Shown here in pieces: positions 23,989-33,140 of a stretch of DNA of 36,605 nucleotides. Position numbers and translations under genes: made by a program. A model generated the notes under the pieces. The model searched no databases and had not been told where the DNA came from. It saw only the letters and a program-made list of their open reading frames with translations. Within the stretch, counting starts at the first letter, position 1. Each line of letters starts with the position of its first letter. Source of the stretch: REEB95 sp035275845 (GTDB lineage Bacteria > Pseudomonadota > Alphaproteobacteria > ATCC43930 > CGMCC-115725); the NCBI GenBank assembly GCA_035275845.1, contig DATEMD010000062.1, forward strand, positions 1 to 36,605. The letters run 5' to 3'.

Positions 23989-26565
23989 ATGATGGGCCGC
24001 ATCATCGCCCGGCTCGTCGAGTGGTCGCGCGCACACGCCGTTATCGTCGTCGCGGCGGCGCTCGCGCTGGCGATCGCGTCCGGATTCTATGCGGCAAGCC
24101 GCATTACGGTCGACACCGATCTCGACAAGTTGATTTCTGCGAACCTGCCCTGGCGCAAGCTGGCGCAGGAAATGGACAAGGCGTTCCCCCAGAAAAACGA
24201 CCTGTTGGTGATCGTGGTCGACGGCAAGACGCCCGACCAGACGGAAGATGCCGCGATTGCGCTCGCCGACAAGCTGCGTAGCGAACCGGCGATATTCCGC
24301 GATGTCCGCCTGCCCGATCTCAACAAATTCTTCCGCCGCAACGGATTGCTCTTCCTGCCAAAAACGCAGGTGCAGGATTACGCCAACCAAATGATTGCGG
24401 CGCAGCCGTTTCTCGGATCGCTGGCGGCCGACCCGAGCTTGCGTGGCGTATTCGGCATCGTCGACTTGATGGTTCAAGCCGTGCAGCAGGGCGCCGTCCA
24501 ACCGCGCGACATTGCCGCGGCGCTGCACGGCGTGCAACACGCCGCCGAGAGCACGCTGTCGGGCACCTACGCGCCCTTGTCGTGGCAGACCCTGCTGAGC
24601 AACACGGCGCCGTCACCGGACGATTTGCGCCGCATCGTTTTGACGCAAGCCGCGCTCGATTATAAGTCGCTGACGCCAGGCGAGGATGCGATCGACGCGA
24701 TACGCAATGCCGCCACCGAACTCGGTCTGACGCCCGATCGCGGCGTGCGGGTCCGAATCACGGGCTCGGTCGCGCTCGATGACGACCAATTGGCGACGCT
24801 CGCCAAGGGCGCTGGCTTTTCGACGGTATTGTCGCTCGGCCTGCTCTGCTTGTGGCTGCTGCTTGCTCTCCGCTCGCTTCGCATCTTCATCGCCATCATC
24901 GTCACGTTGACCGTCGGACTTGCGGCGACCACGGCCTTTGCGGTGCTGGCGATCGGCCCCTTCAATCCGATCTCGGTTGCCTTTGCGGTGTTGTTCGTCG
25001 GCATCTCCGTCGACCTCGGCATTCAGTTCAGCGTGCGCTATCGCGACGAGCGTTATCGCGTCGGCGATCTGACCGAAGCGTTGACGCGCGCGGCCCGCGG
25101 CATCGGCCGTGCGATGGCGGTTGCAGCGCTCTCCGCGGGAGTCGGCTTCTTCGCCTTTATCCCGACGGACTACAGCGGCGTATCCGAACTTGGTTGGATT
25201 GCCGGTATCGGCATGATCATCGCTCTGGTGCTCAATCTGACGCTGCTGCCGGCACTGATCGCTCTCATGCGGCCGCGCGGCGAGCCGCGCCCCGTCGGTT
25301 TCGCCTGGGCGCGCGCGGCGGATCGCCTGCTTCTTCGCCGCCGCGGCGCAGTGCTGACCGGCGCGGCGATCGTGGCCGTGCTTTGCCTCGCCACCGTTCC
25401 TTACATCCGCTTCGATTTCAATCCGCTCGATCTGCAAAATCAGGGGTCCGAATCCGTCGCGACGCTCAACGACCTGATGTCGGATCCGATGAACACACCC
25501 TATACGATCGATATCCTAACGCCCTCGCCGACCGCGGCAGCGACGCTTGCGAAGCAGCTGGACACGTTGCCCGAGGTCGACCAGACCATCACGATTTCGA
25601 GCTTCGTGCCCAATGACCAGGACGCCAAACTGGCGATCATCGCCGACGCCCGGACGCTTCTCGGCCCGACTTTATCGCCAGTGAACGTCAAGACACCGCC
25701 GACCGATTCCGAGATGCTCGATGCGATGCGCACGACCGACGGGAACCTGAAGAAAATCATCATTCATTATGCAGGCGCCGAACGCGTCGCGCGTGTGCTG
25801 GACGCGTTGTTGGCGAAAGGAACCGGCGGCTTACCGTTGCTCAAGGCAAACCTAGCCGACGAGATCCCCAATCGCCTGCAAGACGTTCGCCTGGCGCTCG
25901 ACGCGCAAAAAGTGACGCTCGACAATATTCCTCCAGCAGTGAAACGCGATTGGGTGACCGCCGACGGCCGCGCGCTGGTCGAGGTTTATCCGAAAGGCGA
26001 TCCGCGCAACAACGCCGTGCTGCGTCGCTTCGTCGATGCCGTCCGCGCGATCGCGCCGAATGCGACGGGATCGCCCGTGACGATACAAGAGTCGGCCCGT
26101 ACGGTGACCCGCGCCTTCGTGACGGCTGGCATCATCGCCGTGGCGGCGATCGCCCTGCTCCTGCTGATCGTGTTGCGCCGCGCGCGCGATGTCGCGGTCG
26201 TGCTGGTCCCGTTGCTGCTGGCGGGTCTGCTGACGTTGGCAACCACCGTCGTATTCGACTTGCCGCTCAATTACGCGAACATCATCGCGTTGCCGCTACT
26301 GCTCGGCGTCGGTGTGTCGTTCGACATCTATTTCGTGATGCGGTGGCGCGCCGGCAGTTCCGAGCTGCTGCAATCGAGCACGGCACGCGCCATCCTGTTC
26401 AGCGCGCTGACTACCGGTACCGCCTTCGGCAGCTTGGCGCTGTCGAACCATCCCGGCACCGCATCGATGGGCGCACTGCTGACGATATCGCTCGGCTATA
26501 CGCTGCTGTGCACGTTCATCGTGCTGCCGGCGCTACTCGGGCCGCCGCCGGCCAAGCCCGACTGA
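23989..26565 (+). CDS. hpnN: Hopanoid transporter HpnN (RND superfamily)
   Basis: An 858-residue RND/MMPL-type inner-membrane protein with about 12 membrane helices in two halves. Each half has one helix, then a large periplasmic loop (residues about 35-270 and 460-700), then a five-helix bundle. The second half of each bundle has the family segments ISVAFAVLFVGISVDLGIQFSVRYRDE and LPLLLGVGVSFDIYFVMRW. HpnN moves hopanoids to the outer membrane. Two ATG codons are adjacent at the start. It converges with hpnJ, 10 bp apart, and the hpnI-hpnJ neighbours support the assignment over a generic MMPL protein. Confidence 0.9.
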   Translation: MMGRIIARLVEWSRAHAVIVVAAALALAIASGFYAASRITVDTDLDKLISANLPWRKLAQEMDKAFPQKNDLLVIVVDGKTPDQTEDAAIALADKLRSEPAIFRDVRLPDLNKFFRRNGLLFLPKTQVQDYANQMIAAQPFLGSLAADPSLRGVFGIVDLMVQAVQQGAVQPRDIAAALHGVQHAAESTLSGTYAPLSWQTLLSNTAPSPDDLRRIVLTQAALDYKSLTPGEDAIDAIRNAATELGLTPDRGVRVRITGSVALDDDQLATLAKGAGFSTVLSLGLLCLWLLLALRSLRIFIAIIVTLTVGLAATTAFAVLAIGPFNPISVAFAVLFVGISVDLGIQFSVRYRDERYRVGDLTEALTRAARGIGRAMAVAALSAGVGFFAFIPTDYSGVSELGWIAGIGMIIALVLNLTLLPALIALMRPRGEPRPVGFAWARAADRLLLRRRGAVLTGAAIVAVLCLATVPYIRFDFNPLDLQNQGSESVATLNDLMSDPMNTPYTIDILTPSPTAAATLAKQLDTLPEVDQTITISSFVPNDQDAKLAIIADARTLLGPTLSPVNVKTPPTDSEMLDAMRTTDGNLKKIIIHYAGAERVARVLDALLAKGTGGLPLLKANLADEIPNRLQDVRLALDAQKVTLDNIPPAVKRDWVTADGRALVEVYPKGDPRNNAVLRRFVDAVRAIAPNATGSPVTIQESARTVTRAFVTAGIIAVAAIALLLLIVLRRARDVAVVLVPLLLAGLLTLATTVVFDLPLNYANIIALPLLLGVGVSFDIYFVMRWRAGSSELLQSSTARAILFSALTTGTAFGSLALSNHPGTASMGALLTISLGYTLLCTFIVLPALLGPPPAKPD

Positions 26566-26575
26566 ACTCCGGCGG

Positions 26576-28003
26576 TTAGTGCGCCAGTTCGCGCTCGCGC
26601 AGGAAGTGGAAGAACTCCACGCCTTCGCGCAACCGGCGCGCCATCATCTCCGGGCTCCGCACCATCTCGCCGACGATCGACGCGATCTTGCCGGCGCGGA
26701 AGTAGAACTTTTTGTAGAAGGTTTCGACCGAGTCGAAGATCTCCTGGTGCGACAGATGCGGATATTGGAGCGGAGCGATCTGGATGCCGTGATCGTCGAT
26801 GAGCTCGGCATGTGCCGTGTCGAGCCAGCCGTTCTCGACGGCCTGCTTGTGCAGGAAGGTGCCGGGATAGGGCGCTGCGAGCGAGACCTGAATGGTGTGT
26901 GGGTTGATCTCGGTCGCAAACTTGATGGTCTCTTGGATCGTCTCCCGCGTCTCGCCCGGCAGTCCGAGGATGAACGTGCCGTGGATGGTGACACCGACAT
27001 CGTGGCAATCCTTGGTAAAACGCTTCGCGACGTCGATCAGCATGCCCTTCTTGATGTTGTGCAGGATTTTCTGGTTGCCCGATTCATAACCGACCAGCAG
27101 CAATCGCAGCCCGTTGTCCCTGAGCACCTTGAGCGTCTCGCGCGGCACGTTCGCTTTGGCGTTGCATGACCAAGTCACCCCGAGCCTGCCGAGCTCCTTC
27201 GCGATCGCCTCGGCGCGCGGCAGGTTGTCGGTGAACGTATCGTCGTCGAAGAAGAATTCGCGCACTTGCGGAAAATAATGTTTGGCGAGGCGGATCTCTT
27301 CGATCACGTGATCGACGCTGCGCACGCGGTACCGGTGTCCGCCCACGGTCTGCGGCCACAGGCAGAACGTACAACGCGATTTGCAGCCGCGCCCGGTATA
27401 GAGCGAGACGTAGGGATGCTTAAGGTAGCCGATGAAATAATCCTCGATGCGCAGGTCACGCTTGTAGACTTCGGTGACGAACGGCAGCGAATCCATATTC
27501 TCGAGCGTCGCGCGCTCGGGATTGTGAACGATCACGCCGGCGTCGTTGCGGTAACTCAGGCCGTCGATACGGTCCCAAGCGCGCCCTTCGGCGATTTCCT
27601 TGATCGTGAAATCGAATTCGTTGCGGCCGACGAAATCGACCGCCGTCGATGCTTTGAGGCTCTCCTCCGGCTCGACCGCGACCTTGGCGCCGACAAAGCC
27701 GACTTTAAGCTGCGGATTCTGATCCTTCATCGCCTGCGCGACCTTGACGTCGTTCGCGAAGGACGGCGTCGACGTATGGACCACGATGAGATCGTAGGTC
27801 TTGGCCAGCGGCAGCACCTGGTCGAGCGTGATGCCGGCCGGCGGCGCGTCGATCAACCGGCTGCCCGGGACGAGCGCGGCCGGCTGGGCGAGCCAAGTCG
27901 GATACCAGAACGAGCGAATCTCGCGGCGCGCTTGATAGCGCGAGCCGGCGCCGCCGTCGAACCCCTCGAACGAAGGCGGTTGCAGGAACAACGTTTTCAT
28001 CAT
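26576..28003 (-). CDS. hpnJ: Hopanoid radical SAM protein HpnJ
   Basis: A 475-residue protein. An N-terminal cobalamin-binding-like domain (about 1-150) is followed by a radical SAM domain whose [4Fe-4S] cysteines are Cys207, Cys211 and Cys214 (GRGCKSRCTFC). The opening LFLQPPSFEGFDGGAGSRYQ and the WPQTVGGHRYRVRS segment are typical of HpnJ. It is linked to converting bacteriohopanetetrol glucosamine to the cyclitol ether. It overlaps hpnI by 4 bp (ATGA), so the two are translationally coupled. The deacetylase HpnK, which normally acts between HpnI and HpnJ, is not in the window. Confidence 0.93.
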   Translation of the reverse strand: MMKTLFLQPPSFEGFDGGAGSRYQARREIRSFWYPTWLAQPAALVPGSRLIDAPPAGITLDQVLPLAKTYDLIVVHTSTPSFANDVKVAQAMKDQNPQLKVGFVGAKVAVEPEESLKASTAVDFVGRNEFDFTIKEIAEGRAWDRIDGLSYRNDAGVIVHNPERATLENMDSLPFVTEVYKRDLRIEDYFIGYLKHPYVSLYTGRGCKSRCTFCLWPQTVGGHRYRVRSVDHVIEEIRLAKHYFPQVREFFFDDDTFTDNLPRAEAIAKELGRLGVTWSCNAKANVPRETLKVLRDNGLRLLLVGYESGNQKILHNIKKGMLIDVAKRFTKDCHDVGVTIHGTFILGLPGETRETIQETIKFATEINPHTIQVSLAAPYPGTFLHKQAVENGWLDTAHAELIDDHGIQIAPLQYPHLSHQEIFDSVETFYKKFYFRAGKIASIVGEMVRSPEMMARRLREGVEFFHFLRERELAH

Positions 28004-29148
28004 AACGAACTGTCTCCGTCGAGGGTCAGGCGACCGCCGCTGGCGATCTGATAGCGCCGATCACGCCAAGCCACGCTTTGGGCGAAGAAGCTAGCGATAA
28101 ACACGGCAAACGACAACCCGTCGCGGAGCGGAATGAGGTAAATTGGCGTGCGGCCAAGGCCCAAAGCCCGGTCATTGAGCCAAACCGTACCGAACCGTGC
28201 CAAAATCGCCGCGATTAGGCCATAAAATGACCACGCGCCGGGGTGGATCAGGACCGCGAGTACCGCCAGCGCGACAGGATGCGTAATAACCGACCCGGCG
28301 TAACCGATGGGCGCCACCATGCGGACCGTTCGCGCCCAGCGCAACTCGTGACGGAACAACACGCCCAGTCCAGACTCGAAGACGATGTTGTCGACGATCA
28401 CGGGCGCCAATACGACCGGGCGGCCGACGCGCCGTACCGCCGCGCCGAGCGCATGGTCGTCCGCCAATCGATCCGAAATCGCCGCGAGGCCGCCGATGGC
28501 GTCGAGCGTGACCCGCGACAGAGCGAGCGTGGCGCCAAACGCGCCATCGCCCGCGTGCAGCACTTCGCCGACGGCAGCTTCCGGCAAAAATCCGTGATTG
28601 ATGTGCAGACAGGCGATGCGCGACCAGAAATCGGTTCCAGCCGGCACGCCCCGATAGAGGCAGGTCACCAGGCCGGCATCCGGCGCCGCGAGCAGCGGCG
28701 CGATGGTCGCGAGGTAATCGGGCGTCACGCGCATGTCGCTGTCGGAGATCGCGAGCTGTTCGTGCCGAGCGGCCGGCAGCATGTTCATCAGATTGGCAAC
28801 TTTGCGATTCGGCGCGCGGGCAGTGCCGCCGGTCACGAGAACCAAATCGAGCGCAGGAAACTCGGCGATCAGGCGGCGAACCACCGATGCCGCCGGATCG
28901 TCCGCGTCGGCGACGCCGAAAACGATCTGGAACGGCGCATAAGCCTGAAGGCAAAACGAACGCAGATTCTCGTAGAGCTCGGCGTCGGCACCACGCAGTG
29001 GCTTCAGGACGGTGATCGGAGTCGCCGCACCGCTATGCCGCGGCCGCGCCACGAGGATTCGGACCGCGCATACGGAAACCGCGAGGTATAGCAAGCCGGC
29101 AACACTCGCCGCCAGGCACGCCCATCCCAGAAAAACAAGCCATTCCAA
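28000..29148 (-). CDS. hpnI: Hopanoid glycosyltransferase HpnI
   Basis: A 382-residue GT2/GT21-like glycosyltransferase with one N-terminal membrane helix and two or three near the C-terminus. Catalytic motifs are ITVLKPLRGAD, the DxD-like SDSDMRV, ADDHALG, and RHELRWART, the (Q/R)xxRW element. HpnI adds N-acetylglucosamine to bacteriohopanetetrol. The start has only a weak Shine-Dalgarno match. It is the first gene of the hpnI-hpnJ pair and faces mlaA across a divergent gap. Confidence 0.92.
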   Translation of the reverse strand: MEWLVFLGWACLAASVAGLLYLAVSVCAVRILVARPRHSGAATPITVLKPLRGADAELYENLRSFCLQAYAPFQIVFGVADADDPAASVVRRLIAEFPALDLVLVTGGTARAPNRKVANLMNMLPAARHEQLAISDSDMRVTPDYLATIAPLLAAPDAGLVTCLYRGVPAGTDFWSRIACLHINHGFLPEAAVGEVLHAGDGAFGATLALSRVTLDAIGGLAAISDRLADDHALGAAVRRVGRPVVLAPVIVDNIVFESGLGVLFRHELRWARTVRMVAPIGYAGSVITHPVALAVLAVLIHPGAWSFYGLIAAILARFGTVWLNDRALGLGRTPIYLIPLRDGLSFAVFIASFFAQSVAWRDRRYQIASGGRLTLDGDSSL

Positions 29149-29232
29149 TTGTATCCACCCACCACTGCATGCGGTCCTGAAGGGTTAAGGCTCTAGCCAC
29201 AGACACCAGTAAAAAAATGCTGTTGCATTCCT

Positions 29233-30150
29233 GTGAACCGCTGTCAACCATGCGCACACAAACGCCGGTACGTTACCCGACTCATAAACACCACCACGCG
29301 AAGGACGAAGCCGGTCTCCATCTTGCCCAACTCTATCCAAACGATCCGTGCGCTGCTCCTCGCGGGTCTGCTACTCCCGCTGGCTGCTTGCGCCACGCCG
29401 CCTACCGATCCGGCCGCGCGCGCCGAATTCGAGGCCACGAACGATCCCTTCGAACCGACCAATCGGGTCATTTTCGAAGGCAATGATTTCTTCTACACGT
29501 ATCTCGTTCGGCCGATCGCGAAAGCGTATGTCTGGGCCGTGCCCCAATTCGGGCGCGACCGGATCCATAATTTCCTGCAGAACCTTAATGAACCTGTGAT
29601 CTGGGCGAACGACATGCTCCAGGGCGAGTGGCACGCCGCCGACGTCACCACCGGCCGGTTCTTGGCGAATAGCACGTTCGGCATCGGCGGCCTTTGGGAT
29701 ATCGCCGCTGATTCCGGGTTGGACAAGCAATCGGGTGATTTCGGGCAGACGCTGTACCATTACGGCGTACCGGACGGCCCCTATCTCGTGCTGCCGATCC
29801 TCGGGCCGTCGAACCCGCGTGATGCCATCGGCATGGGTGCCGACAGCGAAGCCGATCCGTTCGACTGGCTGGCGTCGTATTACGGCCACGGCGGGGCAAC
29901 CTGGTATCGCTTCGGCGCCGAAGGCATCGACGAATATGCCGGCCATATGGATGAGCTCGACGAGCTCAAGAAGAACTCGATCGACTATTACGCCGCGATT
30001 CGCAGCTTGTGGCGCCAGCATCGCGCCACGGAACTCCGCCATGGCGCGCCAGCGCCGTCACCGGTGGGGCTCGAGGGTCTCTACGACAATTCGACGCCGG
30101 CGTCGTCTCAGAGCGCGTCCCAAACGGCAAGCGACGACAGTCGCGAGTAA
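29233..30150 (+). CDS. mlaA: MlaA/VacJ family outer membrane lipoprotein
   Basis: A 305-residue reading (GTG start) of a lipoprotein. ALLLAGLLLPLAAC is the signal with lipobox LAAC. The mature part has the MlaA features NDPFEPTNRVIFEGNDFFY, the ANSTFGIGGLWDIA segment and VPDGPYLVLPILGPSNPRDA. MlaA removes phospholipids from the outer leaflet of the outer membrane. The start is uncertain: the GTG leaves a 50-residue leader before the signal, whereas an in-frame TTG at 29323 gives a normal signal peptide. The C-terminus is a Ser/Gln-rich tail. It converges with the hpnM-like gene, 6 bp apart. Confidence 0.87.
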   Translation: MNRCQPCAHKRRYVTRLINTTTRRTKPVSILPNSIQTIRALLLAGLLLPLAACATPPTDPAARAEFEATNDPFEPTNRVIFEGNDFFYTYLVRPIAKAYVWAVPQFGRDRIHNFLQNLNEPVIWANDMLQGEWHAADVTTGRFLANSTFGIGGLWDIAADSGLDKQSGDFGQTLYHYGVPDGPYLVLPILGPSNPRDAIGMGADSEADPFDWLASYYGHGGATWYRFGAEGIDEYAGHMDELDELKKNSIDYYAAIRSLWRQHRATELRHGAPAPSPVGLEGLYDNSTPASSQSASQTASDDSRE

Positions 30151-30156
30151 CGTCGC

Positions 30157-30774
30157 TCAGCTCGCGAGTTGAGCCGCCTTTTCCTGCAAGCTCTGGATAA
30201 GAGCGGCGGCGCCGCCTTTACGCAGAACCGAGGTGAACTCGGATCGCTGCGCAGCGAGTTGGCTGATTGTGCCGCTGAGATAGACGTCGACGATCTTCCA
30301 CGTGCCGCCCGTCTGGCGCATCAGGTAATCGAGTTCCACCGGCTCGCCGTTGCCGGGTACGAGCTTGGAACGCACGATGACGTCACTGCCGGTCGACGGA
30401 GCCGCCTGCGGGCTGACGTTGAATTTCTCACCTGAATAATCGTCGAACCGGTTGGCATAGGTCGCGATACTGTAATCGCTGAACGCGCGGATGAGCTTCT
30501 CTTGCTCGTTGGCGGAGAGGCTGGCCCATTGCGGTCCGACGGTGATCCTGGCCATCAGCGGCAAATCGAAGGCACGGGTCATAGCCGGCGCCAACAGATC
30601 GCGGCGACCGGCGAATCCGAGTTGCTTCCCGCCCTTCATGGCTTGCAACAACGTATCGTAGAAACCATTCACGATTGCGACCGCGCCGTTATCGGCGGCG
30701 CGTGCGACGAACGGCGGGACAAGAACAACGGCGGTGGTGGCGACGATCAGGAACCGGCGGGAAATCACGGACAT
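30157..30774 (-). CDS. hpnM: HpnM / MlaC-like periplasmic lipid-binding protein
   Basis: A 205-residue protein with a signal peptide (MSVISRRFLIVATTAVVLVPPFVARA) and a MlaC/Ttg2D fold. Typical segments are DLPLMARITVGPQWASLS, FSDYSIATYANRFDDYSGEKF, and a final domain with TWKIVDVYLSGTISQLAAQRSEF. MlaC proteins ferry phospholipids through the periplasm; HpnM is the version found in hopanoid clusters, and the neighbouring hpnI/J/N genes favour that name. The ATG at 30774 has a GAGG at very short spacing. It is convergent with mlaA. MlaC proper is the alternative name. Confidence 0.82.
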   Translation of the reverse strand: MSVISRRFLIVATTAVVLVPPFVARAADNGAVAIVNGFYDTLLQAMKGGKQLGFAGRRDLLAPAMTRAFDLPLMARITVGPQWASLSANEQEKLIRAFSDYSIATYANRFDDYSGEKFNVSPQAAPSTGSDVIVRSKLVPGNGEPVELDYLMRQTGGTWKIVDVYLSGTISQLAAQRSEFTSVLRKGGAAALIQSLQEKAAQLAS

Positions 30775-30831
30775 CAACCTCAATTTTGCGGGCCGAGCTT
30801 ATAGGACGCGTTTAAGGCCGTTTTAGGGCAC

Positions 30832-31746
30832 CTAGGTCCGCCGGTCGACCACGAAATGCGCGGCTTCGCGAAGCAAGTTGGCTCTTTCTTTGAACAAATC
30901 AAGGTGCGCGACCGCCTGCCGTACCAATAATCCCGCCTGCGCTCGGGCACGCTCGACGCCGAGAATCGACACGAACGTCGCCTTGCCAGCAGTAGCGTCG
31001 CGTCCCACCGGTTTGCCAGTCTCGCCCGACGATCCCTGCACGTCCAGTAAATCATCCGCGATCTGAAACGCCAGTCCGAGATCGTGCGCATACCCGCGCA
31101 ACGCCATGCGCATTTCCGCCGGCGCCTTGCCGAGCACGGCGCCCGCCTCACAAGAGAATGCGATCAGCGCACCGGTCTTCAACCGTTGCAGCCGGGTGAT
31201 CGCGCCGATGTCGAGTTCGGGATGCTCCTCGGCGATCAGATCAAACATCTGACCGCCGACCATGCCGGCCGCGCCCGCCGCCTGCGCAAGCGAGGTCACC
31301 AGCTCGCAGCGCACCGCGGGATCGCCGTGGGTGTCCGGATGCGCCAGCACTTCGAACGCGAGCGTCAGCAAGCCGTCGCCGGCCAGGATCGCCGTTGCCT
31401 CGTCAAACGCCTTGTGTGCCGTCGGTCGGCCGCGGCGCAGATCGCTATCGTCCATCGCCGGGAGATCGTCGTGCACGAGCGAATAGGCGTGCACCAGTTC
31501 GACCGCGACCCCGGCCTGGAGAGCACTGCGCCGACCGACAGAAAACAATTGCGCGCTGGCGAGCACCAGAAACGGTCGCAGGCGTTTGCCTGGCGCCAGC
31601 GCCGCATAGCGCATCGCCTCGACGACACGCGCCTCGAAACCGCTGGGAACCGTGAGCAACCGGTCGATCGCGGCGTCGCTTAATTTGGCGGTCTCGCTCA
31701 GCGAGTCACTAAAGCTCGCGCCATCCGCCCAGGTCGTTTCACTCAA
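30832..31746 (-). CDS. ispA: Farnesyl diphosphate synthase (IspA-type)
   Basis: A 304-residue trans-polyprenyl synthase that makes C15 diphosphate, the precursor of squalene and hopanoids. The first aspartate-rich motif is HDDLPAMDD at about 92-100, and the second is FQIADDLLDV at about 225-235. GGKRLRPF-type (PGKRLRPF) and KTGALI motifs are present. The start is TTG, overlapping the xseB stop by 8 bp (TTGAGTGA). The first internal ATG is too deep (residue 45). It follows xseB and the deacetylase-like gene in a common alphaproteobacterial order. The frequent next gene, dxs, is absent; hpnM lies 57 bp downstream on the same strand. Confidence 0.93.
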   Translation of the reverse strand: MSETTWADGASFSDSLSETAKLSDAAIDRLLTVPSGFEARVVEAMRYAALAPGKRLRPFLVLASAQLFSVGRRSALQAGVAVELVHAYSLVHDDLPAMDDSDLRRGRPTAHKAFDEATAILAGDGLLTLAFEVLAHPDTHGDPAVRCELVTSLAQAAGAAGMVGGQMFDLIAEEHPELDIGAITRLQRLKTGALIAFSCEAGAVLGKAPAEMRMALRGYAHDLGLAFQIADDLLDVQGSSGETGKPVGRDATAGKATFVSILGVERARAQAGLLVRQAVAHLDLFKERANLLREAAHFVVDRRT

Positions 31747-31990
31747 GGGTCATTGGCTCCGTCGCTGGCTTGCCATCGGTGCCGAGCACGATCTTGTCGA
31801 CACGCGCTTGCGCCTCGCGCAGCTTGCTTTCGCAATGTTGTTTCAGCAACGCGCCGCGTTCGTACGCGACGAGCGCGTCGTCGAGCTTGACGTTGCTCGC
31901 CTCGAGGCGCCGGACGATGTCCTCGAGCTCCTTGAGCGCATCCTCAAAGCTGAGCTTGGCAATTTCGGACGGCGTCGACCGCTGCGCCAT
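31739..31990 (-). CDS. xseB: Exodeoxyribonuclease VII small subunit
   Basis: An 83-residue protein with the XseB core LSFEDALKELEDIVRRLEASNVKLDDALVAYERGALLKQHCESKL, a coiled-coil pair that binds the large subunit XseA. Exonuclease VII degrades single-stranded DNA. The ATG at 31990 is preferred; an in-frame GTG seven codons upstream (32011) is also possible. It overlaps ispA by 8 bp, and xseA is not in the window. The C-terminal tail after KIVLG is short and variable. Confidence 0.93.
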   Translation of the reverse strand: MAQRSTPSEIAKLSFEDALKELEDIVRRLEASNVKLDDALVAYERGALLKQHCESKLREAQARVDKIVLGTDGKPATEPMTLE

Positions 31991-32052
31991 CGCCTCTAAG
32001 TCCCCTTCCACGCAAACGCCACTCTAGGTTCGACAGCCGCGCGGAGCAACCC

Positions 32053-32979
32053 TCACGCCGCCACCAGGGCTGCAACGTGCGCCGCCGCCGAGGACGAAAG
32101 GGATTCGAGGTCATAGCCGCCTTCGAGGGTCGAAACCAAGCGCCCTTTGGCGTGTTTCCCCGCCAATTCAAGCAGCCGCTCGGTGACCCAGGCGTAATCC
32201 GCCTCTTCGAGCTGGAGCTGCGCCAGCGGGTCGGCGCGATGGGCGTCAAATCCGGCCGAGACCAGGATCAGTTCGGGCCGGAAGGCGTCGAGCGCCGGCA
32301 GGATGATGTCGCTCATCGCCGCGCGGAACTGGTTCGAACCCGACATCGGCGACAACGGCACGTTGAAGATGTTTCCGACCCCACGCTCGCTGCGTGCGCC
32401 GGTGCCCGGATAAAGCGGCGACTGATGGGTCGAGGCGAAGAACACGCCGGCGTCGCTCTCGAATGCGGCCTGGGTGCCGTTGCCGTGATGGACGTCGAAA
32501 TCGACGATCGCGACGCGCGCGAGTTTATGCGCCTTGCGCGCGCGTTCGGCGCCGACCGCTACGTTATTGAACAGACAAAAGCCCATCGGATGTTGCGGCT
32601 CGGCGTGATGGCCCGGTGGCCGCACGGCGCAGAAGGCGTTACTGGCGGTGCCCTCGATGACGGCATCGACGGCGGCGACGATCGCGCTGGCGGCGCGCAG
32701 GGCGGCTTCGCCAGATCCGGGCGACAACACCGTGTCGGCATCGATGGCGGCGTGGCCGCTCTTGGGTACGGCCGCGAGGATGGCGTCGATCAGCGCGCGC
32801 GGATGCGCGCGCGCAATATCGGCGAGATCCGCCTTAGGCGCTTGACGGTGCTGGAGCCGGGCGAACGGCGCGCCGGAAAGCCCGTCGAGCACGGCCTTCA
32901 GCCGGGCCGGCGATTCCGGATGATAGGCGCCGGGATCATGGCGCAGGCAGGCCTCGTGCGTCACCAGAAGGGTCGGCAT
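32053..32979 (-). CDS. Histone-deacetylase-family hydrolase
   Basis: A 308-residue arginase-fold zinc deacetylase of the AcuC/acetylpolyamine amidohydrolase type. The family motifs are YHPESPARL near the start, RPPGHHAE with catalytic His124/His125, and DFDVHHGNGTQ with zinc ligands Asp162 and His164. SAGFDAHRADP carries the third ligand and EGGYD the catalytic Tyr. The substrate in bacteria is usually an acetylated polyamine or a small acetylated amine, but acetyl-protein substrates cannot be excluded. It lies 62 bp upstream of xseB, with ispA after it, an order often seen in alphaproteobacteria. Confidence 0.92.
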   Translation of the reverse strand: MPTLLVTHEACLRHDPGAYHPESPARLKAVLDGLSGAPFARLQHRQAPKADLADIARAHPRALIDAILAAVPKSGHAAIDADTVLSPGSGEAALRAASAIVAAVDAVIEGTASNAFCAVRPPGHHAEPQHPMGFCLFNNVAVGAERARKAHKLARVAIVDFDVHHGNGTQAAFESDAGVFFASTHQSPLYPGTGARSERGVGNIFNVPLSPMSGSNQFRAAMSDIILPALDAFRPELILVSAGFDAHRADPLAQLQLEEADYAWVTERLLELAGKHAKGRLVSTLEGGYDLESLSSSAAAHVAALVAA

Positions 32980-33016
32980 ATCGCGTCGCGTTCCTATCGC
33001 TGTTTTCGGCTATGGC

Positions 33017-33088
33017 GCGGCGCGCAGTGTCGCACAGCCCGCCGCCGTCCGACAACCAATCGGACCTTTTCGCGGTGCGGCGCGCAGT
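33017..33088. repeat. 12-bp direct repeat in a divergent intergenic region
   Basis: GCGGCGCGCAGT occurs at 33017-33028 and again at 33077-33088, exactly 60 bp apart. The second copy runs into TATAGG, a possible -10 for the solute-binding protein gene. The repeat lies between the divergent deacetylase and TAXI genes and could be a pair of regulator sites. Confidence 0.45.
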
Positions 33089-33140
33089 ATAGGCTCGCGC
33101 CTTCGGCGGTGGGAAACGGTTCACGCGGTTGTTTCAATCA

